From: Metaphire vulgaris
Lineage: Eukaryota > Annelida > Clitellata > Crassiclitellata > Megascolecidae
DNA: 64,000 nt
Assembly (NCBI GenBank): GCA_018105865.1
Contig: CM030834.1
Coordinates: 855,834 to 919,833 of the forward strand
Reading direction: 5' to 3'
Both the position numbers and the translations under genes were made by a program. Shown one piece after another: positions 33,568-45,727 of this stretch (the first letter of the stretch is position 1; the number at the start of each line of letters is the position of its first letter). Under the pieces are notes generated by a model, which saw only the letters and a list, made by a program, of their open reading frames with translations, ran no database searches and was not told the DNA's origin.

Positions 33568-34120
33568 CTGCAACAGGAGGTCACGTGTCTGAGCGGATGT
33601 CGTGGATCGGTTTATGATCCAACCGCGGACCTGAACCGAAGGAGATCGAACTAAAGACTCGATCAGAAACGATCCTTAAAACGAGAAAACAGATCAGAAG
33701 AAAGTCAATGCTTTTGCTTTTTACGGCCACAGTTTTCAAACTGATAATTAGAGAAGATTCATCTAAAAGTCTCGGAGAACTAAGCACACTCGAAGGAAAA
33801 GATGATAAAGATGCTAAGACAGTATCAGATACCAGAGTGCATGATGTTAAAAGTAACTTAAGTACAATGCGATACTTGATTAGACATTTGTATGTTAGTT
33901 CGATTTAAACATAGGTCTAGTGACCGATAAATACGGATGGTCTATCGCACGCGTGACGACAGTAGAAGTCGGAGTTAATTGCGGTTTTCTCTACTCAGAT
34001 GTCGTAAATAAGTTGGAACCAGGCCTGAGGATAAGAGGGGGAGTACAGCCGGTACATTGTACCGGGGCCCATGGAGCTCTTAGGGACCCATGGCCGGTGA
34101 TGACGATGTATTAATATAAG
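33568..34120. other. iGluR intron sequence, nothing recognised
   Basis: Short frames only, including a 68-codon + and - pair with no domain match. The missing exon that must join phase 1 to phase 0 was looked for here and not found. Confidence 0.4.
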
Positions 34121-34270
34121 TGATAACGTTTTTTTGCATGTCAGGCTGTTTCGGAGAGTAGATGAGGTTTTTTTGCTTGACGGGTTTTTCGGAGACTTTA
34201 AAAAAATTTTCTGGGGCCCCACAACTTTTTTGTACCGTGGCCCGGAGTTTCTCTCGGCAGCCCTGCAGTT
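34121..34270. repeat. Paired motif in reverse orientation, within a degraded element
   Basis: TTTTTTTGCATGTCA (34129-34143) and TTTTTTTGCTTGAC (34168-34181) are reverse-complement forms of the TGACAAGC-A(n) motif, about 40 bases apart. GGGGCCCCAC and GTACCGTGGCCCGG follow. Probably the core of an old MITE; ends not found. Confidence 0.5.
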
Positions 34271-34564
34271 GGAACCTATCGCTCTTCCGTCCCTCGCTCC
34301 ATAAGTGCGAGCGAAAGTGACAGAGGCCGTCGGAGAGAATGTTTCTCGCCTGAGCGTCAATCTCACACTCCCTGACGTGCCTCGTGTCACGTACGTCCAA
34401 CGTCAGGCGAAACAGCTTTGCAAATGTGTCGTTCGAATAACTTCATAAATCAGTGAGACATTTATGCATAAAATATCTTAATTAGTTTAGCCGTGAGTTA
34501 GACAACGAGTAAGACAAATGGCCGCGTATGCAGTTGCGCTGAATGTCCGATATATAGGTCTGTT

Positions 34565-34940
34565 TTTAACATGGGAAGACACGTTTTCAGATCCATCAAA
34601 GACATATGGAACAACAAGAGATACATGAAAACCGTAAAGAAAAGACTCTATCAGTCCATCGTTCGATATTCGCCAGAACCATGGACCGTATCAAAAGGAG
34701 ACGTGAAAAGGCTGGAGTTGGTACATCTTAAACGGTAAAGGAAAATGCTGGGATTTTCATGGATAGAGAAAATATCAAACCAGGAAATAAGACAAAGGTT
34801 AACGGGACAGGAAGCGCTGGACACAACCACCGATCGGGTGAAGATACGCAAAATTTGGAAATGTTTAACGCAAATGGGTAGCGCAAAAATGTCTATAATA
34901 AACGTCCAGACATTCAGGATAGACAAGAACCTAAAATAAC
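34565..34940 (+). pseudogene. LINE ORF2 C-terminal fragment, broken
   Basis: The + strand reads GRHVFRSIKDIWNNKRYMKT, VKKRLYQSIVRYSPEPWTVS, RLELVHLKR, a stop, then RKMLGFSWIEKISNQEIRQR. The pattern K.RLY.S+V.Y....WT, L..+..+.LRK+L, W.D+ISN.E+ is the post-YADD region of RTE-like LINEs. Confidence 0.7.
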
Positions 34941-35154
34941 ATATTCTGCAGATCGTAGGCCTATTAGGATTACTTCTCTTAAAAGTTGGAAGACACGAAA
35001 TCACCCGGCATTGATCGAAACAACCGTTGATTCTCGATTAAAAAGGAGCTAAATAAAATTCGAGGAAAGAATTTCTGGAGAATTCTAAAATAGTCTCGTT
35101 TTTGGACTTCAGAGAATCCCCGCGTTTTACCTTCGGTTCCTGTTATTCGTATTC

Positions 35155-35600
35155 CTGTCTATGGGGTGGGTGCAGGACCGTCGAGAGGGGGCAAATGCAC
35201 GGGGGCCAGGAACAGCGTGAAAAGAGCGACAAGCAAAATGGTCATCATTAGTTTTCGAGAGTTGGAACACCCCGGTGAAACATGGGGGAGCAGCAGGCTG
35301 GCCAGGTGGGCCATGGCCCACCCAATATTTAGGCCCAATGGGTCACAATGTGTTTGGCCCACCCAATTTCAATAATTGGCAAATTACAATGTTTTGTGGA
35401 ACTAATAACCCCAAATCCCCAATATATTGGCATAATATTGCCAAATATATAATTGAGATGTCACAGATGTGGAAGACCATTCAAATTATTATTATATTTA
35501 TATAACCATGCAACTGTGTTTTTTCAATGATCGATTGATCGTAACGGCAAGAATTTCTCGCTGCGCTGTCTTGACTCTGAAGTACTGGCCATGTTGGCCC
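35155..35600. other. Intron repeat fragments
   Basis: Contains GACAAGCAAAATGGTCATC (35229), a single variant of the paired motif, and GGCCCACCCAATATT words that also occur at 35597 and 36071. No coding sequence seen. Confidence 0.5.
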
Positions 35601-36880
35601 ACCCAATATTTGGCTTGTGGCGCCCTCCATGGTTTTAATTCGTTTCATCACTCTTCTGAATTTTTGCATATCTATAGATTACTGTACAACTAGCATTGTC
35701 CAATTTCAAACAGGGTATCAATTTTATAATACTTTTGTGGTCTATAAAACCTGTAATAGAAGAAACCAGCTCTCTCAGGCGCCATCTTATCTCTCGATTG
35801 ATTTTTTAGAAATTTGACAGATAATAGATTTCTGAAAGATTTTGTATAGTGTTGTTTCAAATGGCTCATTATTTTTGTGGCATTTCGAAAGCTCTAGAAA
35901 AAATTTGAGACAGAATATATTGACAATTCTACTACGGTTTGACATAGCTAAGCTGGGGACAGATGAAAATGTGGTTTTAATTCATTTCATCACTTCTGAA
36001 TTTTTGCATATCTATAGCCTACTGTAGCACCAGTCTTTGCATGGTCCAATTTCAAACAGGCCATGTTGGCCCACCCAATATTTGGCTTGTGGCGCCCTCC
36101 ATGCGGTGAAATAAATGACGAGCAAAAGAAAGTCGACAGTACATCTTACGACGACAGGGACCCGCCGGTCATTCTGCGCAGGGCCCAGGATTTTTTTCGG
36201 TGGGCCTGTTCCTACAGGACTATTACTATAGATAGGCAAAAATTCAGAAGAGTGTTGAAACGAATTTCATCCACATTTTCTTGTGTCTTCATCTTCTTTG
36301 CATCAAACCATACCAAAACAGTAAATATATACTGCCTCAGTTTTATTCCAGAGCGTTCGAAATGCCACGAAAAATGGTGAGCTATGTCAAACGACACTAT
36401 ACAAGGTCTTATAATATAATATAATATAACAAGGTTTAAAGTGGTTCAGTAGGAACTGCCCTGTGTGAGAACCACTGTTGTCTTCCAGAATTATATTCTT
36501 TGTCAAATGTCTACAAAGTCGAACGAGAGATAAGAGGGGACTTAAGATAGCTGGTTTCTTGTATCACATGTATTACACCACAAAAATATTATAAAATTGA
36601 TACCTTGTTTGACATTGGACTGCATAAAACTATTCCTACAGTAGGCCTACTATTTCCTATAGATATGCAAAAATTGAGAAGAGTGTTGAAACGAATTTCA
36701 TCCATATTTTCTTGTGTCCCCATCTTCATTGAGTCAAACCATACTAGAACAGTCAATATATTCTGCCTCAGTTTTATTCTAGATCGTTCGAAATGCCACG
36801 AAAAATTGCGAGCTATGTCAAGCAACACTATACATAGTCTTCCAGAACTATATTCTAGCTTGCGATGAAATTTTTTATGT
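35600..36880. repeat. Cluster of a dispersed 200-300-bp repeat
   Basis: The block TGCAAAAATTCAGAAGAGTG through CATTCGAAATGCCACGAAAA-like words occurs at 36235-36415 and 36667-36860. It is present in inverse or variant form at 35640-35700 and 35850-36020, and again at 48590-48780. Tandem and inverted copies alternate, joined by GTTGGCCCACCCAATATTTG (35595 and 36066). A LINE tail (AAGGTTTAAAGTGGTTCAGT, 36430) is inserted among them. No reading frame of note. Confidence 0.7.
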
Positions 36881-36989
36881 GTTCCCATATATTTTTTATT
36901 TTCGGACGCGGTTTTGGGGGTCAACCCCCTTGGCTGGCTGCCAACCCCACATTTAATTTCTAAGTGCTAGAGAAGGTAAAGGTGTAAGG

Positions 36990-37080
36990 TGACGATCTTT
37001 TTTTGCTTATCACGATTTTTACGAAGTTGATTACGATCAGAACCAAAAAAACCCTTCCGGAAATCCTGGCTACGCCACTG
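36990..37080. mobile_element. hAT-like MITE right end
   Basis: CCGGAAATCCTGGCTACGCCACTG-type end matches the right end of the MITE at 42809-43131. The left end was not found. Contains one TTTTTTTGCTTATCACG motif. Confidence 0.5.
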
Positions 37081-37182
37081 AATCAGCAGATCGCCACATA
37101 TTGAACTTGATACAGATGCGGCGACCACTTATCATTAAATGGAGCTGGATAACTACAGTAATGCTCCTTTGAAAACTACGCC

Positions 37183-37262
37183 TTAACCCCTTAACTGGGG
37201 ATCACGGATATATCCGTCCATTTTACATTGAGTTACAGTTAAATACACAGTTAAGAGGTTAA
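37183..37262. mobile_element. 80-bp piggyBac-like MITE with TTAA ends (copy 3)
   Basis: TTAACCCCTTAACTGGGG at the left, CAGTTAAGAGGTTAA at the right, exactly 80 bp. Same orientation as the copy at 29761. Confidence 0.85.
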
Positions 37263-37652
37263 TAAGCCTACACATACACTCCACAGCGAATACAAGGTGT
37301 GGAGCCACCAGAATCGATCAGTCTGTCTTGCGTTCGATTCGCCTGACATTCGCCTCAGCCAGGCTCACGCTCGGCTCGGTTATCACAAACGAGTACCATA
37401 TTTACTGCGCTATAAAAACGCGTTCGTCCCACATGTGTCTGTGTTATCGTCTGGGCAGACGATCGAGCCCAGTTGCTAAGATTCGGAGGAAACCGCGTCG
37501 AACCAACCGACCTCCCCTCCCCCAGCGACCGTTAAATTAGTCGACACCACAAGTGAAAAGTTCCTTCGTTCGACGCCAGGAGGCGATAACCGACTTTCTT
37601 ACTTATTTCCTATTTATTTTCCGACTGAATTCACCGACCACAGTACCGCGTG

Positions 37653-37690
<38 letters not shown>

Positions 37691-39950
37691 CGTCGTCGGC
37701 AAAATTCATGGACAGAAATAAAATCAGAAGAATCTGTCGAAGGAATTCCCCCACCCCAAACTCAACAGAACAATGTCTTTAATGCGTGTTAAAATATTGT
37801 GCTTACAAAATACCATATATTTGCAGTATTACATACAAGATGCATACAAATTACATATATAGGACTTATATATAAATACATACATATGTACATGCATATA
37901 CTGTACATAGCATATATTTGACGAGGCACACATATACAGGTTAGTTGTTAACACAGAGTGATTGCTGGCTATTTTATCTATTTTTCACTGTAATTTTCTC
38001 TCACATTACTACTTATTGATGCACTGGTAAAGTCTTTCTCCAAGTTTCAAACGAGAACGTAAACATAAGTGATAAACATCCAACACTTATTTAAAATATT
38101 TATAATAACTACTTATTCAAGTGTTATTTTCAGATTTACAAATCATAGTAATATTTAGAATTAATTATTAATTAATTAATTAATTAATTAATTAATTATT
38201 AATTAAAGTAATAACCATCCAAATACTCCTCATGTCTTTCAATGACAAGCAAAAAAAATTCAACTTTTTCGACGAATCTGAAAATTTCTACTGTTCTGAA
38301 AGGGACAAACGCATGCTGGAAAACAATATTAAGCATGAAGGGTTTTTCTTGTATTCAGCCACATACACGCGGGCCTTTCTCTCTCAACCGCTCCTCAAAG
38401 CTCAGTTCTCTAAAGGCATCGGACCGCATACGCCTTTGCTGAAATGTGTTTTTAATGGAAAACGGATCTCTGTCAACTTTCTGTTTGCCTTTATGTTCTC
38501 TGTCTTTGTCTGTTTCTGTAATTCTGTCTGATTAATTGATTATCTCTGTCTTTCTCTCTGTCTGATATTCTCTGTCTGTCTGTCTGTCAGACCTTTTCTT
38601 CACTCTGTCTGTCCCTGTCTCTCGATTTCGAAAAGGGACATTTGTCAAAAATTCTCTCTCTCTCCCTCCCTGAGCAAGTCGGACTTTTTATTGCATATCA
38701 AGGGCGTACAATCGCTAAACTTCCCGATGGGACATTTAATCCACAATTTCATCGTAAAGGATTCCCACTATAAATTTAGATTTAAATCCAAGATTTTCTT
38801 ACAACAGGATACATACAAAGCATTACATTTCCTCGTGAATTTTTAGTCGGAAACTACCTCAAGTCCCTAATTTTTTCACGCGACAATGATTTATAGATAA
38901 ATACGAAATAACATAATTTTAAAACAAGGAGCCTCAAACTAGAAAACATCTTATAATTCCAAGCAACGTCAACGTATGCGTTTTTTCAAATAACAAGCGA
39001 GGTCGAAACAAAATTTCTGTTAACTTTGTTTCTCAGGAGAGGGTTTTGGTTTATTTTCCACCAGAAAAAATTTTCTCATCATCTCTCAAAATCCGATTTT
39101 CACTTTCAACTCAATCACAAGTTAGACCATTGAGGTTCGCGAGAACTGGTTAGTTATTTAATCTGATTACAATGTCATCGGCGTTAGTTAAGAGACGTTC
39201 CTCCAAAGCCACAGGAGCGTAGCGACGGGAGATGTATCGGTATTAAATATAGGGGCCTATACTTCCCAAATTAGCAGGGTACGATTCGTGACCTGGAGCA
39301 GTGGGGGGCATGTCGAGCTTGGGGACATAGTTGTTGGCCTGAAATGTAGCAGTGGGGATGTAGCCGTGGGGATGTAGCTAGAAAGGGGATGTCTCTGTCT
39401 GTTGTCTCTGGCTGTCTGGGAAGATTCTCCTTCCTCTGTCTACAAATCGCCCTGCAAATTAGTATATATATAATACAGTATACTGTATATAACATATATA
39501 TACACATATGTATAAGATATATATAATATATATTACACATATAATCTATATGAAACAATATTTCCTCGTGAATTTTTATACACCCAAGTCAAATTTTTTT
39601 CAATGATTTATAGCTACGAAATAACCCCTTTTTAAAACAAAGCCTCGTCCTATTCTAACGCGAAGCCGTCTTCTTAGCGATGGCGTCTGGAGGTTTATAA
39701 TCCGGAGCGTCCGAATGAATCAGGTGATAGGATCCGGTGTTACTCCGTCGTCGTCGTCGTCGTCTTTACTAATGATAAAAGATTGCGTCCTGGACTTCGA
39801 TGAGGGCGCATGTGGCGAACAACAATAGACTGATTGTGTCGAGACAAACAACCTCCCACGTCCACAGACACAAATCGCTGTCTCTCTTCTTCTATCCTCA
39901 GTCTGCACACACATCAAATTCCTGGCTACGCCCCTGCCTAAGTCTCGGCA
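37263..39950. other. iGluR intron, simple repeats only
   Basis: (GA)n at 37655-37688, AT-rich TACATA runs at 37800-37930, (ATTA)n at 38163-38207, pyrimidine-rich CTGTCTG runs at 38540-38670. AGGAGCGTAGCGACGGG at 39219 and CTGGCTACGCCCCTG at 39922 may be the two ends of an expanded copy of the MITE at 46679. No exon recognised. Confidence 0.5.
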
Positions 39951-40217
39951 GAGAAAAAGAGAGAGAGATGAGAGTGAGAGAGAGTTTACTACAGACAGAC
40001 AGAGATAGACAGACAGAGACAGATTGGGAGACAGATAGACAGAGACAGAGGGAGACAGAGATAGACAAACAGAGAGTGAGAGAGGAGACAGAGATAGACA
40101 GACAGAGACAGAGGGAGACAGAGAGACAGTGGGAGACAGAGACAGAGAGGGAGGGAAAGACAGAAGGGAGGGAAAGACAGAGAGGCAGACATATAGAAAG
40201 ACAGACATAAAGAGGAC

Positions 40218-40283
<66 letters not shown>

Positions 40284-40940
40284 GCAGATGTTTGAATATT
40301 TCTCGTTGAATGTAAGATATGTTTGGCGTAAAGCTGATTCTGGTAGAGACAGCAATCGTCATAACCTCCGAATACAATGAGATTAGTCTCCGTCGAAATG
40401 ACGGCTGATATTAAAAACACGAGAAGGAGGAGAAGGAGGAGAAGGAGGAGAAGAAGAGGGAGGAGGAGGAGAGGAAGGAGAAGGAAGCCTCGCATTCTCT
40501 TAAAACCCTGCGACGGGGTTTCTTGGTCGAGATCATCGATTTATCTCTATGCTTATTTATGACTGATTTCAGAGACGCGTCTGCGCATTTGCGTTGCTTG
40601 TCCGGGGTCCGGCGTTTGACCGCTTTATGGCTGCCCTTCGACCTCTCGGCAGTCACTTAACTCTGGAACTCGAAAGAAGAACTGCCGAGAGAGAGAGAGA
40701 GAGCGACTGCTTTAAAAGCGAAATCTGGATCCAAAAGAGAGTGTGTGTTGAGGTCTGAATGACAGGAGTCGATCATAAGACGAACGCTTCGGAAACGAAC
40801 AGCAGTCTGTCTCTCTATCCGGTGTGAATCGTCGTCACCCGAGCAGCAGCAATCAAACGAGCACTTCGCACCGAGTGGGCGACGTGCGCACGACTCGTGA
40901 GTTGAAATGTGACGACTCATGACAAATGATAACAAGAGAG

Positions 40941-40995
<55 letters not shown>

Positions 40996-41041
40996 TTGGC
41001 TCTAAACACTTGTTCTATTGAAACACTGAAAATGTCCTATC

Positions 41042-41130
<89 letters not shown>

Positions 41131-41205
41131 CAGAGAGACAGAGACAGAGAGACAGAGACAGAGACAGAGACAGAGACAGAGACAGAGACAGACAGACAGA
41201 CAGTT
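39951..41205. repeat. GA/GACA-rich tracts
   Basis: GAGACAGA runs at 39952-40218, (GA)n at 40227-40280, (GGA)n at 40423-40485, (GA)n at 40945-40990, then (GA)n and (GACAGA)n at 41045-41200. The Arg/Glu and Leu/Ser frames across them are repeat products. Confidence 0.9.
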
Positions 41206-42379
41206 TCGTTTCGTGTTTCGTTTTTTTAAAAACTAACAGCAGAGAACAAATGGTATTGTGAACGTATAAAGAGACACCGAATGTCAATTAGGCAGAGTGT
41301 TACATAACATACACCAGTTATTATTATTTCAATATGTTCGCTAAAAACAACAGGTGAACGTTAGAAACTGTTTTAGAAACAAACTCAAGAGAAATGAATA
41401 ATAAACATGAGACTCAAATGCACAAGAAGACAAAGAAGAAGAAGAATACAGGAACAAAGCTATTGGATGACAAGATGGCAAAGAATGAGATTACACAGCA
41501 AGACCATATTGTGAATGATTGATGGATTGGGTGGGTGGGTGGGTGAAAAATAGTGCAGATAAAGACGTGGGATAGGTCCACCCATGGGTTAAACAGAGTT
41601 GGGTTGGGTCAGAAATTTCTGGTTATAGTGGGTTGGGTAACTTTGGTTGGTCACAGAACATTAATTTTACTGATTAATTTTCTACAGTCAACATCTGATT
41701 TTAGAAATGGTAATGTAGCCTAGGGGCTGTCCATTGCATGTAATTATGTCAACAATTTTTGGGCAATTTTTGACCCCCTCCCCCTTGTCAACAACTTTCA
41801 ACTTTCACTTACCCACCCATAATTACGTCAACAACTCTTGAACCCCCCCCCCCACAAGATCAATGACAGGTCCCAATAACAAGGTTATTATTTTTGTGAT
41901 GATGATCATTTTTTCCCTGTTTTCCTCATCGAGTGTCAAAATTTGGTGGTGATTAGCTTTTTCTAATGCTTTTTCCATTGTAATAAGCAGTATTCTATGA
42001 AATTTCCTATTTTTTGATTATTTAAAAAAGTGAAATTGTTGACGTCAACTTCTCTTGCCACCCCCCTCCGCCCTGTCAACAACTGTCAAACTTTTCCAAA
42101 CCCCGTCCCCTAAATTGTTGACGTAATAAATGGACAGCCCCCTATCAGTATTTGCGGTGAGTTGGGTCGGGTCGGGTCAAGTAACCCTATTGCTTTCGTG
42201 GGTCGGGTCGGGTCTGAATCATGGTGGGTTGTTTTTTTTTAAATTCGACCATTGTCCATGTCTGAGATAGTGGTTCACATGGACCAGATCCTATACACTG
42301 AACCACTCTAAATGCTGTTGCTAGCATTACTCTTATACAGTAATTAGATGCATACGGCATATCTAATGTTGTCACTGAC
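41206..42379. other. iGluR intron, nothing firmly recognised
   Basis: TGGGTTGGGT words near 41525-41650 and 42160-42230 suggest a short inverted or repeated element (AATTGTTGACGT occurs near 42030 and 42113). No exon. Confidence 0.4.
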
Positions 42380-42625
42380 CGTACGGTCTCTCGTAGACAA
42401 CGGCAACCGTTGTCCAGTTGTACATTCGGACGATATCGACGGTGACGGAGTACAGGTCGACTGTTCTCGGGCGGACAGAGATGAGGTTGTAGGGCAGGAA
42501 CTGATCGCCCCAGTGCTCGCCCATCAGGAAGTACGGAATGCTGTGCTTCTGAGCAGCGGTCAACACCGGCTGGACATAGCGCCCGATGACCGCTGACAGA
42601 TTGTCCGATTCCATGTCGATGAAGG
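42380..42625 (-). CDS. Ionotropic glutamate receptor, amino-terminal-domain exon
   Basis: Acceptor CTCTTCTCAG, donor TACG|GTCAGT, 246 bp, phase 1 to phase 1. It reads FIDMESDNLSAVIGRYVQPV, LTAAQKHSIPYFLMGEHWGD, LYSVTVDIVRMYNWTTVAVV and YERPYG. The IP...... helix end and the ++V..YNW..VAV+YE strand are typical of the lobe hinge of the iGluR amino-terminal domain. The split codon with the exon at 43388 gives Ala, in frame. Confidence 0.85.
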
Positions 42626-42724
42626 CTGAGAAGAGACGACACGCACACAAAGACCAAAAAAATTCACCAAAAACTCGATCAGAGACGACTATTTCGTGGA
42701 CAATAAATTATCACTTAGAACAAG

Positions 42725-43215
42725 ATAAAACCCATTTATTTTTTACCTGTCCTATTTTCCACCATATACACCACCTGGCTGTCCGGCCGGATACCATGGA
42801 TCTTGAATCAGTGGCGTAGCCAATGGGGAGGATTGGGGTTAAACCAAGGAGAGTTTAACCCCAACCCCTCCCTTGGTTGCGCGGCCACAATTTTTTATTG
42901 CGTATTATCATTCTGTGGTTGGAGGGGCGTTAAAATGGGGTTTAAGGTAGCAAAAAAGAAAAAAACGAAGCAAATAAAAATATGAATACAGTTGTACGCG
43001 TTCACATACCTATATATAAATCACTTAATAAAGAAAAATAATAGTTGACGACCTTTTTCTCTTGTCAGGATTTTCCGTTGGGAATCATGGGAACAATAAC
43101 CTCCCTTCGGGAAATCCTGGCTACGCCACTGTCTTGAACGATTATGATTTCGTGAATGATCGACTGATACTTCTGTGCATCGTGAAATGGCGCTATAGAA
43201 GTCCAAGATTAGGTA
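42725..43215 (+). mobile_element. LINE 3' fragment split by a MITE
   Basis: CTGGCTGTCCGGCCGGATAC (42777) and GGCGCTATAGAAGTCC (43190) match the 3' region at 13908-14240. The two halves are separated by the MITE at 42809-43131, so the MITE arrived after the LINE. Confidence 0.65.
42809..43131. mobile_element. hAT-like MITE, 323 bp, 8-bp target duplication
   Basis: Ends CAGTGGCGTAGCCA and TGGCTACGCCACTG are perfect 14-bp inverted repeats. Flanks TCTTGAAT (42801-42808) and TCTTGAAC (43132-43139) agree at 7 of 8. No coding capacity. Confidence 0.9.
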
Positions 43216-43387
43216 CTGACGAGTTACTAGTACCGTGTAGGGACGTTTGTTTTCGAAGCAATGGATTACGTTTGGACTTAAGATTTCGCAAATGCGATGG
43301 TTGAAATTTTGAACGTAATTATGGTTTCAAATGGGAAATTATTAATTTTTTTTGAAAACTTCCAGGGACTGCAGGACCTGCTCTGAC

Positions 43388-43543
43388 CTTCGATAATGGA
43401 ATCCATCGTCATGTCCTGGTAGCGATCCGTCGTTTCCATGAGTATTTCCACTTCGTCGGCTGGTGACGTAGTCCGGATCTCATTCCAGGCAAAGGAAACG
43501 GCTTCCTGGAGAGACACTCCGTCACGCTTTTCCACCAAAACTC
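43388..43543 (-). CDS. Ionotropic glutamate receptor, first recognised amino-terminal-domain exon
   Basis: Acceptor ATTCTTCCAG, donor GAAG|GTCAGA, 156 bp, phase 1 to phase 1. It reads VLVEKRDGVSLQEAVSFAWN, EIRTTSPADEVEILMETTDR, YQDMTMDSIIE. An opening G.+.E..DG.S.+EA..FA...I is how the iGluR amino-terminal domain starts. The start codon and signal-peptide exon must lie above 43543 and were not identified. Confidence 0.8.
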
Positions 43544-45677
43544 CTGGAAGAATGGAAAAACTACTCAACCTTAAACAACACGGCATCCTTCGAAACGTGC
43601 AATCAATGCAGACTAGATTGAAATCTGACCGACCGGGTAACTGACAGATTCACTGACTGATTGATTGATTGATCAATCGAGACTTGATTGATTGACTGGC
43701 AAGCGCAAAGAAGCAATCGCCGAACGAATCTGACTTCCATTACTAGGGATTTGTGTGTCTAGACGCAAAAATTGGAGTAAGACAGATTGAAAAAAGACGA
43801 AAAAACTCCTGCTATTGAACCTTCCCTAACCGCGCATCATCTTCTGTAGAAACTGAAAAACACAACAGCGTTTGTAACGACGCAGCAACGACAACGATGA
43901 TAAGAATGATGACTATTTTGTCGAAATCTGTATACAGAGTTGTCGCAAAAGAAGAATTTCGCTCTATAATGCGATATTTACGAATGCAATTTCAGTTGGG
44001 ATTTGTCTTTTCGATAGGTTAGAAAACGACGCGACTTTGTCATTGATGAAACAGGATTTCGCGAGGGAAAGAAAATGAAGAAGGAATTCGCTCGAACCCT
44101 AGAAGTATAAGTCGGATGATATTCAATTTCCATGACCGTGGAAACCAATGAGAATGCGGGATTGCCTAAGCGAAGAAAACTTTGATCAAAACGTATTCAT
44201 CTATGTGTTATTGTGTATGAGTGTATATGTGTGTATGCCAGTTTGAGTGTATGCCTGGGTACAGTATGTCGGATGGACGGATTGCTGGCTGGTTGGCTGG
44301 CTGGCTGGACGGATGGATAAACATAATCTCATGATGTCATTAATAGAGTTCATCCCTTGTCTGTGAATCTGCCTATCCGACCCTCCATTACAGTTATCTT
44401 TCAAACATTTCTACGACGTACGGTTGCCAGTTTTTTATGTCCAACAAAATTTCGGACTTACCCTCTCTACTATATGTCTCCTTTCTCTCCTCTCCCTACT
44501 CTTCCTCTTCCCCTTCTAGCCTTCTCTTTTACAGGAAACAAAAGCGCCTGCGTGTTTCAATGTTTATTAAGGAAGACTGTTGTTCACAACGCTGAAGCGA
44601 CACATTACAGCCGGATACAATTTTAGAAACTAGGCTATATGCCCAAATACTATTAAAGTTCTGTCACTTAGCTTCACTCCTCTATATTCGTTTTTTCTCA
44701 TCAAATTATAAATTATTTATGCGTGTTCGCTTTTTTATACCTTTCAGCGACGACTTCTATTTGGATGTAGAGTTTCTAAAAAGAGAGCGCGATAAATCAA
44801 GAACGCAATTAACGATCGTAATAAATATATTGAGATCAATTTTCTAAGATCGCGTGATATTTCTGCATTTTTCGGACAATCCGGACTGTCCGGATACGAC
44901 AATCTTCGCATTCCGGACTAGATCCGCTATTTTCCGACAGTCCGGAAGAATTCCGAACTGTTGCAACCGGAGAGTCCGTGAAATGGAAAAGTCTTCATCG
45001 GAAATTTTTAAAAATCTTTGAGAATCCTTCACGTATGCGAAGCAGTTTAAGCTTCTGTTTGATTCATTCGGAAAATTCCAAATGTCTCCTAAAGCCAGGA
45101 GCGCCTCTGAATGAAAATAGAAAAATCTATAGAAGTCCCTTATAACATTGCATTTCATTATGATTACCCATCGATCGTTAAATACTGCTCCTCTCTACTC
45201 CTTTTATGCAGCGATCGAAGTTTCAAAACTCAATGGGGACGTGCCACACCACAGATTTCAGTTTCCAAATGGAAAGTTCGGAGAGCTAAAAATCACTTCT
45301 CCACTTTCTTTCTCGATCAAGGGGAGAGACAGTAATTCCCTCCACCCCACCAAACCGAACACTGTCTATATAAAAATAATAAACCGACAAATGCGTAGAA
45401 AAATCTTCTTTTCCTGTTTTGAAACATTCGATATGCGATTGTTATGGGTGGAGTGGTGGCAATTCCATGATGTTCCTGGAGTCCATGTTTTTGAAAATAA
45501 CTTAATAAGGATTTGTATTTTGGTTGGATATTAACAAATACTTGATTGTATACAGAATTCGGTAGCATAAACACTTTTTGTTAGTAGATTTAGGACCTAC
45601 TACTAGAAAGGCAAAAGGTATGCTGCCGCTTGCGAGATTTTAAAATGTATCAGGGTTATGCCGCAAATTGAAGTTCG

Positions 45678-45727
<50 letters not shown>

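Larger units (their letters stand above)
42626..43387. other. iGluR intron with a LINE tail and a MITE
   Basis: Short intron between the first two recognised exons. Its contents are annotated separately. Nothing else seen. Confidence 0.7.

Noticed and set aside
39720..41287. Arg/Glu and Leu/Ser frames up to 211 codons on both strands
   Set aside because: GA and GACA microsatellite translations; no splice or domain evidence.
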